55,214 bases of DNA from Pseudomonas indica NBRC 103045 (GTDB lineage Bacteria; Pseudomonadota; Gammaproteobacteria; Pseudomonadales; Pseudomonadaceae): NCBI RefSeq assembly GCF_002091635.1, contig NZ_BDAC01000027.1, positions 1 through 55,214 of the forward strand. Direction: 5' to 3'. Numbering within the stretch: the stretch's first letter is position 1; each line of letters starts with the position of its first letter. Shown here in pieces: positions 10,100-18,773 of this stretch. Position numbers and translations under genes: made by a program. Below the pieces are notes generated by a model. The model saw only the letters and a program-made list of their open reading frames with translations. It did no database searches and had not been told where the DNA came from.

Positions 10100-10267
10100 T
10101 CAGGCCAGCTCGCGCATCTCGAAATCCCCCTTGCTCACCCCACAATCCGGGCACAGCCAGTCGTCCGGCACCTCCGTCCAGGGGGTGCCGGCGGGGATGC
10201 CTTCCTCCGGCCAGCCCTTGGCCTCGTCGTAGATCAGGCCGCAGACGATGCAGATCCAGGTCTTCAT
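10100..10267 (-). CDS. Rubredoxin
   Basis: A 55-residue rubredoxin, a small one-iron electron carrier. Both iron-binding motifs are present: CIVCG at residues 6-10 and CPDCG at 39-43, with the conserved WPEEGIPAGTPW between them. It is the last gene of a minus-strand group with the quinone reductase, which it overlaps by four bases (10264-10267), and the desaturase. It probably donates electrons to the desaturase, as rubredoxins do for AlkB hydroxylases; that link is inference from position. Confidence 0.95.
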   Translation of the reverse strand: MKTWICIVCGLIYDEAKGWPEEGIPAGTPWTEVPDDWLCPDCGVSKGDFEMRELA

Positions 10268-10995
10268 GCCGGAACCTCCGTAAGCGGGTGGAGCTGGCGG
10301 TCGAAGTCGGCCATCGATGGGAAGCGCAGGGGCTTGAGGCGATCCAGGTTATTCAGGTGCAACCGGTAGGCGTCGAGGATTTTGCGGCGCGCGTCGTCGC
10401 CGATGTAGGGCACGTGATACGCCGGAAACGGCGGCAACACGCGGAAGCCGACATAGGCCAGGGTGCCGCGTTGCAACGGGCGCAGCATGGGCTCCCAGTC
10501 GCCGTGAATGGCGTCTTCGTTGGCGAACATATGCGACTGCCCGCCCAGGGTGAAGCTGAGCAGTGCACGCTTGCCGGCCAGGCCGCCCCGATCGTAAAAG
10601 CGCAACCCGCCGTAGCAGGCGCCGGAAATCAGCACCCGGTCGATCCAGCCCTTCAGGATCGCCGGCACCGAGCACCAGTACAGCGGGAAGCTGAGGATCA
10701 GCAGATCGGCCCAGAGCAGCTTGTCCAGCTCGCCGGCGATATCGGCGGCGAGGGCATTGCCCGCATGGGCGTGGCGCTGTTCCAAGGCGTAGACCAGGTA
10801 ATCCGGGTCGTTGCGGATCTGGAAGTCGGCGGCCGAAGCCACCGGGTTCCAGCCCATCGCATACAGGTCGGAGACCTGCACCGCATGGCCGGCTGCGGTG
10901 AGGGTTTCGACCGCGAGGTCCTTCATGGCGGCACAGAAGGACTTCGGCTCGGGATGGGCATGGACGATCAGGACGTTCAGCGGGCTTTGCGGCAT
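10264..10995 (-). CDS. Flavodoxin-fold NAD(P)H:quinone oxidoreductase family protein
   Basis: A 243-residue cytoplasmic flavoprotein of the NAD(P)H dehydrogenase (quinone)/MdaB family. The N-terminus LIVHAHPEPKSF is the FMN-binding loop, and LLILSFPLYWCSVPAILKGW with LGGQSHMF completes the flavin site. It lies between the desaturase (two-base gap) and rubredoxin (four-base overlap), so the three are surely co-transcribed. Within the operon it may feed reducing power to rubredoxin or protect against quinones. Start chosen at the ATG directly after the desaturase stop. Confidence 0.88.
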   Translation of the reverse strand: MPQSPLNVLIVHAHPEPKSFCAAMKDLAVETLTAAGHAVQVSDLYAMGWNPVASAADFQIRNDPDYLVYALEQRHAHAGNALAADIAGELDKLLWADLLILSFPLYWCSVPAILKGWIDRVLISGACYGGLRFYDRGGLAGKRALLSFTLGGQSHMFANEDAIHGDWEPMLRPLQRGTLAYVGFRVLPPFPAYHVPYIGDDARRKILDAYRLHLNNLDRLKPLRFPSMADFDRQLHPLTEVPA

Positions 10996-10997
10996 GC

Positions 10998-12065
10998 TCA
11001 GGCGGCCTGGGTGCGTTGTGCGGCCGGCCGTTCCACCGGATTCCAGCGATTGGCGCGGGCGAAGGTGCCGAAGTCGTTGAAGCGCACGCCCATCTCGCGC
11101 ATCACCTTGTGCGCCACCGGCGCGGTCATCTGGCGGATATAGAACGGCTCCTTGACCACGAAATGGTGGATCGCATGGGTGCTGCCGAAGTTGAAGCAGA
11201 ACGCCTGCAGCGGCCACAGCCACCAGGGGTTGAGCACCTGGGTCTGCTGGATCACGTTGCCCGGCTCGACATCGCCGTAGTAGTGCATGTTGGAGCTGAC
11301 GAAATGCAGGCAGAAGGTGCGCAGGACGTTCGGGCCGACCAACACCACCACGGCGGCGTTCACCACGCCCATCGCCTGCAGGGTGGTGGCCGACCAGCCT
11401 AGGGGCGCACCGGCCGCCGTGGCGACGGTGTCGACCAGATGGAAGCCGAGGAACAGGTACCAGATGCCCCAGTTGATCAGGCCGAGTGGCGCATAGCCCT
11501 TCAGGGTGCGCAGGACGATGCTCTTCTTGTGCGCCCAGGTCGGTGCGCGCAGGAAGCGGATGAACGACGACATCATGTTGTCGCCCACCATCAGCAGCCG
11601 GGCCAGGCCCCAGGGCTCGCCATTGGTGATGGCGCGCTCCTCGACGTCGGTGGCGCTGCCGGAGACCTTGTGGTGGTTCAGGTGCAGCTCGCGGCGAATC
11701 CAGGGGCTGATGGTGCTCGGCCGGGCCAGCCAGACCAGGGCCAGCATCAGGTTGTGTGGCCCACGCCTCTTGCGGAAGTACATCGAATGCAGCAGGTCGT
11801 GCTCCAGTTCGTGGGTCAGCGACGCGAAGAAGGCGTTGGCCAGCAGGCAGGCCCACCAGGCGATCAAGTCGTTCAGATAGAGCGCCGCGGCGCCGATCAT
11901 GCCGGCCAGGGCGAAGGCCAGGATGCCGGCGCCGAGGGCGTCCTGGTGCTTCAGGATCGGGTAGCGCCGGCGCAGTTCCTCGCCATGGGCCATCACCACT
12001 TCACGGATATGCGCGGATTTCTGCTGGTCATTCTGCAGATCGCGGCTTGCGGGAGTCGGGGTCAT
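10998..12065 (-). CDS. Membrane fatty acid desaturase (histidine-box di-iron enzyme)
   Basis: A 355-residue integral membrane desaturase (PF00487-like). The three histidine boxes are HELEH (H85, H89), HLNHH (H128, H131, H132) and HAIHH (H297, H300, H301). An additional NMHYYGD around H261 recalls the NYxEHYG box of AlkB hydroxylases. About four to six hydrophobic segments surround the boxes. It heads an operon with a quinone reductase and rubredoxin and diverges from an AraC regulator. The substrate (acyl lipid or alkyl chain) cannot be told from sequence. It is distinct from the DesA-type enzyme at 35470-36660. Confidence 0.87.
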   Translation of the reverse strand: MTPTPASRDLQNDQQKSAHIREVVMAHGEELRRRYPILKHQDALGAGILAFALAGMIGAAALYLNDLIAWWACLLANAFFASLTHELEHDLLHSMYFRKRRGPHNLMLALVWLARPSTISPWIRRELHLNHHKVSGSATDVEERAITNGEPWGLARLLMVGDNMMSSFIRFLRAPTWAHKKSIVLRTLKGYAPLGLINWGIWYLFLGFHLVDTVATAAGAPLGWSATTLQAMGVVNAAVVVLVGPNVLRTFCLHFVSSNMHYYGDVEPGNVIQQTQVLNPWWLWPLQAFCFNFGSTHAIHHFVVKEPFYIRQMTAPVAHKVMREMGVRFNDFGTFARANRWNPVERPAAQRTQAA

Positions 12066-12191
12066 GCTCGCATCCTCTTGTTATCGTCGCGCACGCGGAG
12101 CGCACGTCAGGGCACGACGCTACTCTGCATCGTCATGCCGAAACCGGCCTGACCCTGGACGCCAACCTGTTGACCGGACACGCCAACCTGC

Positions 12192-13205
12192 ATGACTGAC
12201 GAACCCACCACCCTGGCCAGTTGGACGCGCGCCCTGCGCAAGCAGCTCGATGCCCTCGGCCTGGACAGCACCGCGCTGTGCCGCGAGGCCGGCCTCGACC
12301 CGGCGCTGATGGACGACCCCAACGCCCGCTACCCGCTCTCCGCCACTACCCGCCTGTGGCGGCTGGCGGTGCAGGCCAGCGGCGACCCCGCGCTGGGGCT
12401 GAAGGTCTCCCAGTACGTCGGCCCTACCACCTTCCATGCCCTGGGCTACGCCCTGATCGCCAGCGCCAGCCTGCTCGAAGTGTTCGAGCGCATCGTGCGC
12501 TACCACAAGGTGGTCAGCGATGCCTCCGAGCTGGACTTGCGGCGGGTCGGCGAGCGCTACGAATTCCGTTTGCAGGTGCCGCCGGGCGGACCCGAGCCGG
12601 CGCCCGAGGCGCTGGATGCCTTCGCCGCGATCTATGTGCGCACCTGCCGCAACCGCCTCGGTCGCGAATACGCCCCATTGGCGGTATACCTGAGCCGCCC
12701 GCGTCCGGCCGATCCGCAACCCTGGCACGACGTGTTCCGCGCGCCGCTGCATTTCGGCGCCACGGAGACCCTGCTGCAGTTCGCCCGCGCTGACTTCGAG
12801 CGGCCTCTGGAAGACGCCAACCCGGAACTTGCCCTGCACAACGAGGCAGTGTTGGAGCGCACCCTCGAACAGCTCCAGTCGCCCACCTGGCAGCGCAAGG
12901 TGCGCACCTGCCTGGAAGCACAGTTGCCCAACGGCGAACCGTCCGCCGAGCGGATCGCCCAGGCGCTGCACCTGAGCCTGCGCAGCCTGCAACGCCACCT
13001 GGCCGACGAAGGCGCGAGCTACGAAAGCCTGCTCAACGACACCCGCCAGGCCCTGGCCCTGCGTCACATGCGCGACCCCCGCTGCTCCATCAGCGAGATC
13101 GCCTACCTGCTCGGCTTCGCCGACACCAGCAGCTTCAGCCGTGCCTTCAAGCGCTGGACGGGGCAGGCGCCGAGCCAATACCGCGAGGGACTGCTGCGCC
13201 CGTGA
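12192..13205 (+). CDS. AraC-family transcriptional regulator
   Basis: A 337-residue regulator of the OruR/ArgR-like subgroup. The N-terminal two thirds match the arabinose-binding-like domain (PF12625), for example TFHALGYALIASASLLEVFE. The C-terminal 90 residues carry two helix-turn-helix motifs, ending in ISEIAYLLGFADTSSFSRAF. It is divergent from the desaturase operon across 126 bp, so it is the likely regulator of that operon. It overlaps the following FAD oxidoreductase by four bases (GTGA), indicating translational coupling. Confidence 0.9.
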   Translation: MTDEPTTLASWTRALRKQLDALGLDSTALCREAGLDPALMDDPNARYPLSATTRLWRLAVQASGDPALGLKVSQYVGPTTFHALGYALIASASLLEVFERIVRYHKVVSDASELDLRRVGERYEFRLQVPPGGPEPAPEALDAFAAIYVRTCRNRLGREYAPLAVYLSRPRPADPQPWHDVFRAPLHFGATETLLQFARADFERPLEDANPELALHNEAVLERTLEQLQSPTWQRKVRTCLEAQLPNGEPSAERIAQALHLSLRSLQRHLADEGASYESLLNDTRQALALRHMRDPRCSISEIAYLLGFADTSSFSRAFKRWTGQAPSQYREGLLRP

Positions 13206-14281
13206 GCCTATACGACCTGTTGCTGGTGGGCGCCGGCCACGCCCACCTCGGCGTGCTGCGCCGCTGGGCCACTGGGGTGACGCCGCCAGGGCGCATCGGA
13301 TTGCTCAGTGCCACGCCGGACGCCTGGTACTCCGGCATGTTGCCGGGGCTGCTGGCCGGGCGTTACCGGGCGGAAGACTGCCGTATCCCCCTGGAGCCCT
13401 TGTGCCGTGCCGCCGAGGTCGAACTGCTCATCGGCGAGGTCCACGCGCTGGCGGCGGACGAGCGTGCCGTGCAAGTGGTCGATGGCCCAACCCTGGGGGC
13501 GTCCTGGCTGTCGCTCAACGTCGGTGCCGGGGTGGCCGCACCGCCCCGGCGCGGCGACGCCATGGAGGTGCTGGCGGTGAAGCCCTTCGCCGACTTCCTC
13601 GCCGGCTGGGAGCGCTGGCGGGCCGAGCCGCAGCGGCTGGCGATCCTCGGCGGTGGCGCCGCCGCGGTCGAACTGGCGCTGGCACTGGCCGATCAGGTAC
13701 CGGGGCTGGCGCTGTTCTGTGCCGATGCGCTGCTCGCCAACCTGGCGCCGGGCCTGCGCCTGCGCGCACTCGGGCATTTGCGTGCGCGCAGGGTTCAGGT
13801 TCGCGAACATTGTCCGATAACCTCCATAGACGACGAGTGGTTGCTCAGCGGCGAAGAGCCGGTGTGGCGTGGCGGACGCCTGCTGCTGGCCAGCGGCGCG
13901 GCGGCATTGCCCTGGATATCGCGGAGCGGGTTGGAATGCGACAGCGCGGGTTTCGCACGGATCGCCCCCACCTTGCAGAGCCTGTCGCATCCGCAGGTTT
14001 ACGTCGTGGGCGACTGCGCCAGCCTGCCCGGTGCGCGCAAGAGCGGTGTCTATGCTGTACGCCAGGGGCCGGTGCTCGCCGCCAACCTGAATGCGGCGCT
14101 CTGCAGCGGGGCTTTGCGCGTCTACCGGCCGCAGCGGCGCAGCCTGGCGCTGCTGGCCACCGGCGACGGCGGTGCGCTGCTCGGCTGGGATGACTGGAGC
14201 GCCGGCGGCCGTGCCTGTGGCTGGTGGAAAGACCGGCTCGATCGAGGATTCATCCGGCGTCACCGCTTCCCGGAGCGATGA
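13202..14281 (+). CDS. FAD-dependent NAD(P)H oxidoreductase (NDH-2/SelD-N-like)
   Basis: A 359-residue flavoprotein. The FAD motif is LLLVGAGHAHLGVL at the N-terminus, the NAD(P) motif LAILGGGAAAVELALA near 150, and a second FAD contact YVVGDCA near 270. The HAHL form is typical of the family that includes the oxidoreductase domain fused to some selenophosphate synthases. The GTG start overlaps the AraC stop. Because its divergent neighbours include a rubredoxin and a desaturase, it could be a rubredoxin reductase; this is inference. Confidence 0.82.
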   Translation: MSLYDLLLVGAGHAHLGVLRRWATGVTPPGRIGLLSATPDAWYSGMLPGLLAGRYRAEDCRIPLEPLCRAAEVELLIGEVHALAADERAVQVVDGPTLGASWLSLNVGAGVAAPPRRGDAMEVLAVKPFADFLAGWERWRAEPQRLAILGGGAAAVELALALADQVPGLALFCADALLANLAPGLRLRALGHLRARRVQVREHCPITSIDDEWLLSGEEPVWRGGRLLLASGAAALPWISRSGLECDSAGFARIAPTLQSLSHPQVYVVGDCASLPGARKSGVYAVRQGPVLAANLNAALCSGALRVYRPQRRSLALLATGDGGALLGWDDWSAGGRACGWWKDRLDRGFIRRHRFPER

Positions 14282-14311
14282 CGCCGACGGAAAAACAACA
14301 AGAGGTCCATC

Positions 14312-15886
14312 ATGCGTCCTGCCTTCATCGGTCATCCCGTTGCCTGCCTGATCCACGCACTGGGGCTGGCCGCCTTGATGCTTGTCTACCAGCGGATGCA
14401 GTTGCCTCTCTATGTGAGCATCCCGTCGTTCCTGCTGCTGGCGCTCTGGCCCTGGCTAGGCCCCTGGCAGCGCTCGACGGAAGAGGGCTCGCACGGGCCG
14501 AAGGCCGAAGGCGGAAAGGGATTCGACGAGCTGAGCGCCAACCTCTCCCGGCACACCAGCCAGAACGCCCTGTCGGCGGCGAAGGTGGCGTTCAGCGTGC
14601 AGCAACTGGCGAACAAGCTGAAATCGCAGATGGGCGCGGTGGATCAGGTCACCGGCGGCGCCGAGGCGATGACCGCCACCGAGCAGGACAGCGCCCGGCT
14701 CGCCCAGCAGACCCTCGCCGCCGCGCAGTCGGTGCGCCAGAGCAGCACCAGCGGGCAGGGCGAGTTGCAACAGGCGATCGCCCGGATGCAGGCCCTGAGC
14801 GCGCAGACCGCCGCCAGTCGCGAGCTGATCGACGGCCTGAGCGCACGGACCGAGCAGATCCAGCAGGTCACCGCAGTGATCCAGTCCATCGCCAGCCAGA
14901 CCAACCTGCTGGCCCTCAACGCCGCCATCGAGGCGGCCCGCGCCGGCGAGCAGGGGCGCGGCTTCGCGGTGGTCGCCGACGAAGTGCGCAGCCTGGCCGG
15001 ACGCACTGCCAGCGCCACCGAAGAGGTCGGGCAGATGGTTGCCGATATCCGCCAGCAGAGCAGCGCGGTGGTGGCGCATATCCAGCAGCAGGCCAGCGAA
15101 CTGGACCAGGCGGCGCAGCAGATCGAGGAAACCGGGCAGCATCTGCATGGGATCGCCGGGTTGGCCGGCGAGGTGGAAGAGCAGGTGGCGCAGATCGCCG
15201 CCGGCACCGAGAGCAATCACCAGCGATTGGCCAATCTGTTCGAGGCCTTGGAGCAGCTGCGCGCCGATGCCCACGCCAGCGAAGCGCAGACCCGCCAGCT
15301 CGGCGAGGCGGCGGCGCAACTGGTGGCCCAGGCCGAGACGGTCAGCGAGCAACTGGCCGAAGTGCGCCTGGACGACTACCACCAGCGCGTCTTCGACCTG
15401 GCCCGCGAGGGCGCGGCGGCCATCGCCGCGAGGTTCGAGGCCGACCTGGCGGCGGGGCGGATTCGCCTGGACGACCTGTTCGATCGCAACTACCAGCCGA
15501 TCGCCAATACCCACCCGACCAAGTACCGCACCCGCTTCGACGAATACACCGATCAGGTCCTGCCTGAGATCCAGGAACCGCTGCTGCAGCGTCACGACGG
15601 ACTGGTCTTCGCCATCGCCACCACCCCGGAAGGCTACGTGCCGACCCACAACCGCGCCTTCGCCCACCCACAGACCGGCGACCCGAAGGTGGACATGCTG
15701 AAGAGCCGCAGCAAGCGCCTGTTCAACGACCGCACCGGCGCCCGCTGCGGCAGCCACCAGCAGCGCCTGCTGCTACAGACCTACATGCGCGATACCGGCG
15801 AACTGATGCATGACCTTTCCGTGCCCATTTTCGTCCAGGGCCGGCACTGGGGCGGCTTGCGCATGGGCTATCGGCCGGAGCGCTGA
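14312..15886 (+). CDS. Methyl-accepting chemotaxis protein with C-terminal extra domain
   Basis: A 524-residue chemoreceptor. Two hydrophobic segments lie at about 9-27 and 31-50 with only a few residues between them, so there is essentially no periplasmic sensor. The signalling tip is recognisable in [20 protein letters not shown] and flanking helices (about 180-240). After the coiled coil, residues about 370-524 form a soluble domain with [14 protein letters not shown] and the terminal [10 protein letters not shown], resembling a cytoplasmic single-Cache-like domain. Sensing is probably cytoplasmic. Located just after the FAD oxidoreductase; ligand unknown. Confidence 0.88.
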   Translation: MRPAFIGHPVACLIHALGLAALMLVYQRMQLPLYVSIPSFLLLALWPWLGPWQRSTEEGSHGPKAEGGKGFDELSANLSRHTSQNALSAAKVAFSVQQLANKLKSQMGAVDQVTGGAEAMTATEQDSARLAQQTLAAAQSVRQSSTSGQGELQQAIARMQALSAQTAASRELIDGLSARTEQIQQVTAVIQSIASQTNLLALNAAIEAARAGEQGRGFAVVADEVRSLAGRTASATEEVGQMVADIRQQSSAVVAHIQQQASELDQAAQQIEETGQHLHGIAGLAGEVEEQVAQIAAGTESNHQRLANLFEALEQLRADAHASEAQTRQLGEAAAQLVAQAETVSEQLAEVRLDDYHQRVFDLAREGAAAIAARFEADLAAGRIRLDDLFDRNYQPIANTHPTKYRTRFDEYTDQVLPEIQEPLLQRHDGLVFAIATTPEGYVPTHNRAFAHPQTGDPKVDMLKSRSKRLFNDRTGARCGSHQQRLLLQTYMRDTGELMHDLSVPIFVQGRHWGGLRMGYRPER

Positions 15887-15903
15887 GGGCGGAATGCCGG
15901 GCT

Positions 15904-15930
15904 CTTGTAGGAGCGAGCTCTGCTCGCGAT
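15904..15930 (+). repeat. REP element, left copy
   Basis: TTGTAGGAGC is followed by the perfect hairpin GCGAGC-TCT-GCTCGC (15913-15927). This is a typical Pseudomonas REP. A second copy in inverted orientation lies on the other side of the RAYT gene. Confidence 0.85.
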
Positions 15931-15965
15931 AGCTATCTGCGGGAACCTCATTCCAGAGGCTCGCA

Positions 15966-16421
15966 TCAAAGCCATGCAGCATCCCACAAAGGGTAATCGC
16001 CGATTCGGCGGACCAGCCCAGCCCGTAACGGGTTGGCTACTACATAGCGCGCCAGTGTTATCAAGTCCTCTTCCTGTCGCACCGCATGGTCATGAAAGCC
16101 CTTTTGCCAGACTCGACCTTGTGTGCCCTGCATCTGGTTGATGGCTTTGGCGCTGCGCGATTTCACGCGTTGCATCAGGCTTTCCAGCGTCGAATGCTGC
16201 AGTTCAATCAGCCAGTGCATATGGTCGGGCATCACGACCCAGGCCAGCGAGCGGACGAGTGCGCTCTCTTCCGCTTGACGTAGCTCTCCTACCACGAGGC
16301 GCCCTGTTCGGAGTTCCCGTAGGAGAGGTCTGCGCCCCTGAGTTACGACAGTCAGCAGGTAGATTCGGCCGGGTTCGGAATAACGTCCGACCCGGAGCCG
16401 GTTTCCTTGGGGGGAGAGCAT
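15966..16421 (-). CDS. REP-associated tyrosine transposase (RAYT)
   Basis: A 151-residue Y1-transposase-like protein. The metal-binding histidine pair is in MPDHMHWLIEL, and the catalytic tyrosine is probably in ARYVVANPLRAGLV near the C-terminus; WQKGFHDH is also a family signature. RAYTs are thought to spread REP hairpins and are usually single-copy domesticated genes. The gene is bracketed by two inverted REPs (15904-15930 and 16533-16558) and preceded by a long hairpin (16432-16486), the usual REPtron layout. Confidence 0.92.
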   Translation of the reverse strand: MLSPQGNRLRVGRYSEPGRIYLLTVVTQGRRPLLRELRTGRLVVGELRQAEESALVRSLAWVVMPDHMHWLIELQHSTLESLMQRVKSRSAKAINQMQGTQGRVWQKGFHDHAVRQEEDLITLARYVVANPLRAGLVRRIGDYPLWDAAWL

Positions 16422-16431
16422 CAGAGGGGCA

Positions 16432-16486
16432 TCCTTGCCAATAACAAGAACGACAGCCTCCGTGAGAGGGCTTGTTCTGGCAAGGA
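16432..16486 (-). repeat. Long imperfect hairpin upstream of RAYT
   Basis: TCCTTGCCA at 16432-16440 pairs with TGGCAAGGA at 16478-16486, and AACAAG pairs with CTTGTT inside it. It sits directly before the RAYT start and could be a structured leader or a transposon end. Confidence 0.6.
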
Positions 16487-16532
16487 CGTCAGTCGCAAAC
16501 GGATCGCATGGCCTGATTTTGCGTTACGGCTG

Positions 16533-16558
16533 ATCGCCAGCAGAGCTGGCTCCTACAA
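16533..16558 (-). repeat. REP element, right copy
   Basis: Read on the minus strand it gives TTGTAGGAGC followed by GCCAGC-TCT-GCTGGC. Head and loop match the left REP while both stem arms carry compensating changes, so base pairing is preserved. Confidence 0.85.
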
Positions 16559-16566
16559 GGGCGGCG

Positions 16567-17259
16567 TCAGACTTGGGTCGCCGCCTGCCGCAACCCATCC
16601 AGATCAACGATCTCGATCTCGCCATAGCCGAGACGGACGATGCCCTGGGCTTCCAGGTCCTTGAGAATCTGGTTGGTGGTCTGGCGGGAGATGGCCAGCA
16701 TCAGGGCCAGTTGTTCCTGGGCCAGTTGCAGGGTGCGGCGGGGGCCGCTGGCGTCGCCGTAGCCTTCGGCGATCATCAGCAGGCGGCGGGCCAGGCGGGG
16801 TGCGGCGGGGAGCAAGCTCATTTCTTCCAGGGCGATGAACGCCAGACGCAGCTTCTGGCTCATCAGCAGGGCGAAATCGCGCCAGTGTCGCGGCTCGCGA
16901 TCGAGCAGGGCGAGCAGCGACGCCTGGGGCACCTGCAATAGCACCGTCACGCCTTCGGCGTAGGCGTCATGGGTGCGCGGCTGGCCGTCGAACAGCGAAA
17001 TCTCGCCGAACCAGTAGGGCGGCTCGACCAGCGTCAGCAGCGCCTCCTTGCCGCTCTGCGCCACCGCGCCGATACGGATCGCCCCTTCCGCCACCGCATA
17101 GAGCCCGCACGGCTTGTCGCCCCGGCTGAACAGCCGCTGCCCCGCATCCAGCCGGCGCACCTGGGCGGCGCCCAGCAGGCTGTCCTGCAATGACGTCGGC
17201 AGGCCGCTGAACCAGTGGCCGTTCAACAGCCGTTCACGGTAGAGGGTTGCGTCGCTCAT
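16567..17259 (-). CDS. Crp/Fnr-family transcriptional regulator
   Basis: A 230-residue regulator. Residues about 15-130 form a cyclic-nucleotide-binding-like beta-roll (RLFSRGDKPCGLYAVAEGAI, PYWFGEISLFDG). The C-terminus has a winged helix with QEQLALMLAISRQTTNQILK. The N-terminal cysteine cluster of FNR is absent, so it is not an oxygen sensor of that type. It ends just inside the right REP. It diverges from the Mpo1-like gene, which it might control. Confidence 0.9.
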   Translation of the reverse strand: MSDATLYRERLLNGHWFSGLPTSLQDSLLGAAQVRRLDAGQRLFSRGDKPCGLYAVAEGAIRIGAVAQSGKEALLTLVEPPYWFGEISLFDGQPRTHDAYAEGVTVLLQVPQASLLALLDREPRHWRDFALLMSQKLRLAFIALEEMSLLPAAPRLARRLLMIAEGYGDASGPRRTLQLAQEQLALMLAISRQTTNQILKDLEAQGIVRLGYGEIEIVDLDGLRQAATQV

Positions 17260-17354
17260 CGGAGGCTCCGGAGGTTTGTCGGCTAGCTGACAGAGCGTGG
17301 AAGGAGGGTGGGGCCATCATGCCCGGACTTGCCTTGCTGAAGAGAACAAAAAAC

Positions 17355-17879
17355 ATGAAGACACTCGTCGATCATCTGGCTCAGTACGCGGCTTATCACC
17401 GCGACCGGCGCAACATCGCCACCCATTTCGTCGGTATTCCCATGATAGTCGTGGCGGTCGCCGTGCTGCTGTCGCGCCCCGGTTTCGACCTGGCCGGGTT
17501 CTGGTTGTCGCCGGCGGCCCTGGTGGCACTGGCTGCGGCGGTGTTTTATGTCCGCCTGGACCTGCGCTTCGGTGTGGTCATGACCCTGTTACTGCTGCTG
17601 AGCCTGTGGGCCGGCAAGGCGCTGGCGGTGCAAACCACCCTGGTCTGGCTGAGCGGTGGGCTGGCGTTGTTCGTGGTCGGCTGGATCATCCAGTTCGTCG
17701 GCCATTATTACGAAGGCCGCAAGCCGGCGTTCGTCGACGACCTGGTCGGCCTGATCGTCGGCCCGTTGTTCGTGGTGGCCGAGCTGGGCTTCCTGCTCGG
17801 CCTGCGCGACGAGGTCCGTCGGGCGGTGGAAGAGCGTGCCGGCCCGACCTGCCTCCGCGAGCGCAAGGCCACGGCCTGA
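17355..17879 (+). CDS. Mpo1-like (DUF962) membrane protein
   Basis: A 174-residue membrane protein with about four hydrophobic segments. Family motifs are NIATHFVGIPM near the N-terminus and QFVGHYYEGRKPAF between the third and fourth segments. Yeast Mpo1 is an iron-dependent dioxygenase in alpha-oxidation of 2-hydroxy fatty acids, and the conserved histidines are present here. The ATG at 17355 fits the usual family N-terminus better than in-frame upstream starts such as 17320. Confidence 0.85.
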   Translation: MKTLVDHLAQYAAYHRDRRNIATHFVGIPMIVVAVAVLLSRPGFDLAGFWLSPAALVALAAAVFYVRLDLRFGVVMTLLLLLSLWAGKALAVQTTLVWLSGGLALFVVGWIIQFVGHYYEGRKPAFVDDLVGLIVGPLFVVAELGFLLGLRDEVRRAVEERAGPTCLRERKATA

Positions 17880-17892
17880 ATCGTGCCCGGGA

Positions 17893-18645
17893 TCAGCTTC
17901 CCGGGTTCAGCGCCATCAACTGCGTGCTCAGGGAGCGCGCATTGCGGTCCACGGTGGTCGGCGCGAAAGGCCGCCCGGAGGCGCTGACCAGCGCGTTGCT
18001 CTGGCTGTTCATGTCCATCAGCGCGGCGCGCAGGTATTTCCAGCGGGTCTGCAATTTCGCCGCTTTGGGATTGGCCTTGGTGTCCAGGGCGCCCAGTTCG
18101 TTGTCCAGCGCCGGGACCAACTGGCGCTCGTCCTGGCCGAGATAGGTGTCTGGCTGTTCCCGGGCGATTTCGAAGGTGCCGATGTAGGACCGGCTGAGGT
18201 ATTGCACGGCGAGGTATTCCAGCTTGGCCGGCAGTTCGTCCTGCGGATTGGCGCCGGGTTCCGCGCGGGCGGCGGTGAGGAAGTCGCGTAGCGACTTGGC
18301 CAGCTCCTGCGGATAGCGCCAGGGCATGTTCTCGTCACCCGGCCCGAAGGCCACCCCCCTTCTCAATTGCGCAACCAGCTGTAGCTGGTGCTGGCGCAGC
18401 TCGGCACTGGCCTGGGGCAGGCTGCGCATCGCCTCGTCGAGGGCGCGGATGTCGTTTTCCAGGCGCGCCGCGTGGCTCTCCTGGAAGCCTTCGCCGCGCA
18501 GCAGCAGCAGGCTGCCGGTGGCGCGGCAGGCATGGACCTGAATCTGGGTAAGCGGTGTGCTTTCGGCGAAAACCGGCAGGGAAAGACTGGCCAGGCAGAC
18601 CAGCAGCCAGGCGAAGAAGCGAACGCGTGTAGACCTGCGATACAT
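17893..18645 (-). CDS. Exported protein of unknown function
   Basis: A 250-residue protein with a clear signal peptide (positively charged start, hydrophobic core, cleavage expected after VFA near residue 27). The mature part is mostly helical and charged, with no lipobox and a single cysteine near the mature N-terminus. I recognise no domain. It is convergent with the Mpo1-like gene, 13 bases away. Function not assigned. Confidence 0.7.
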   Translation of the reverse strand: MYRRSTRVRFFAWLLVCLASLSLPVFAESTPLTQIQVHACRATGSLLLLRGEGFQESHAARLENDIRALDEAMRSLPQASAELRQHQLQLVAQLRRGVAFGPGDENMPWRYPQELAKSLRDFLTAARAEPGANPQDELPAKLEYLAVQYLSRSYIGTFEIAREQPDTYLGQDERQLVPALDNELGALDTKANPKAAKLQTRWKYLRAALMDMNSQSNALVSASGRPFAPTTVDRNARSLSTQLMALNPGS

Positions 18646-18773
18646 CCGGGTGCTCCTTTTTTATTGTTGTGAGCAGCGTAGGACCGTCCGTGTGACAGTG
18701 TGCACAGACTACTGTCCCGCTGGCTATCTGGAATGACCCGAAAGAGTGATTTCTTCAGGAATCACCCTCGCCC

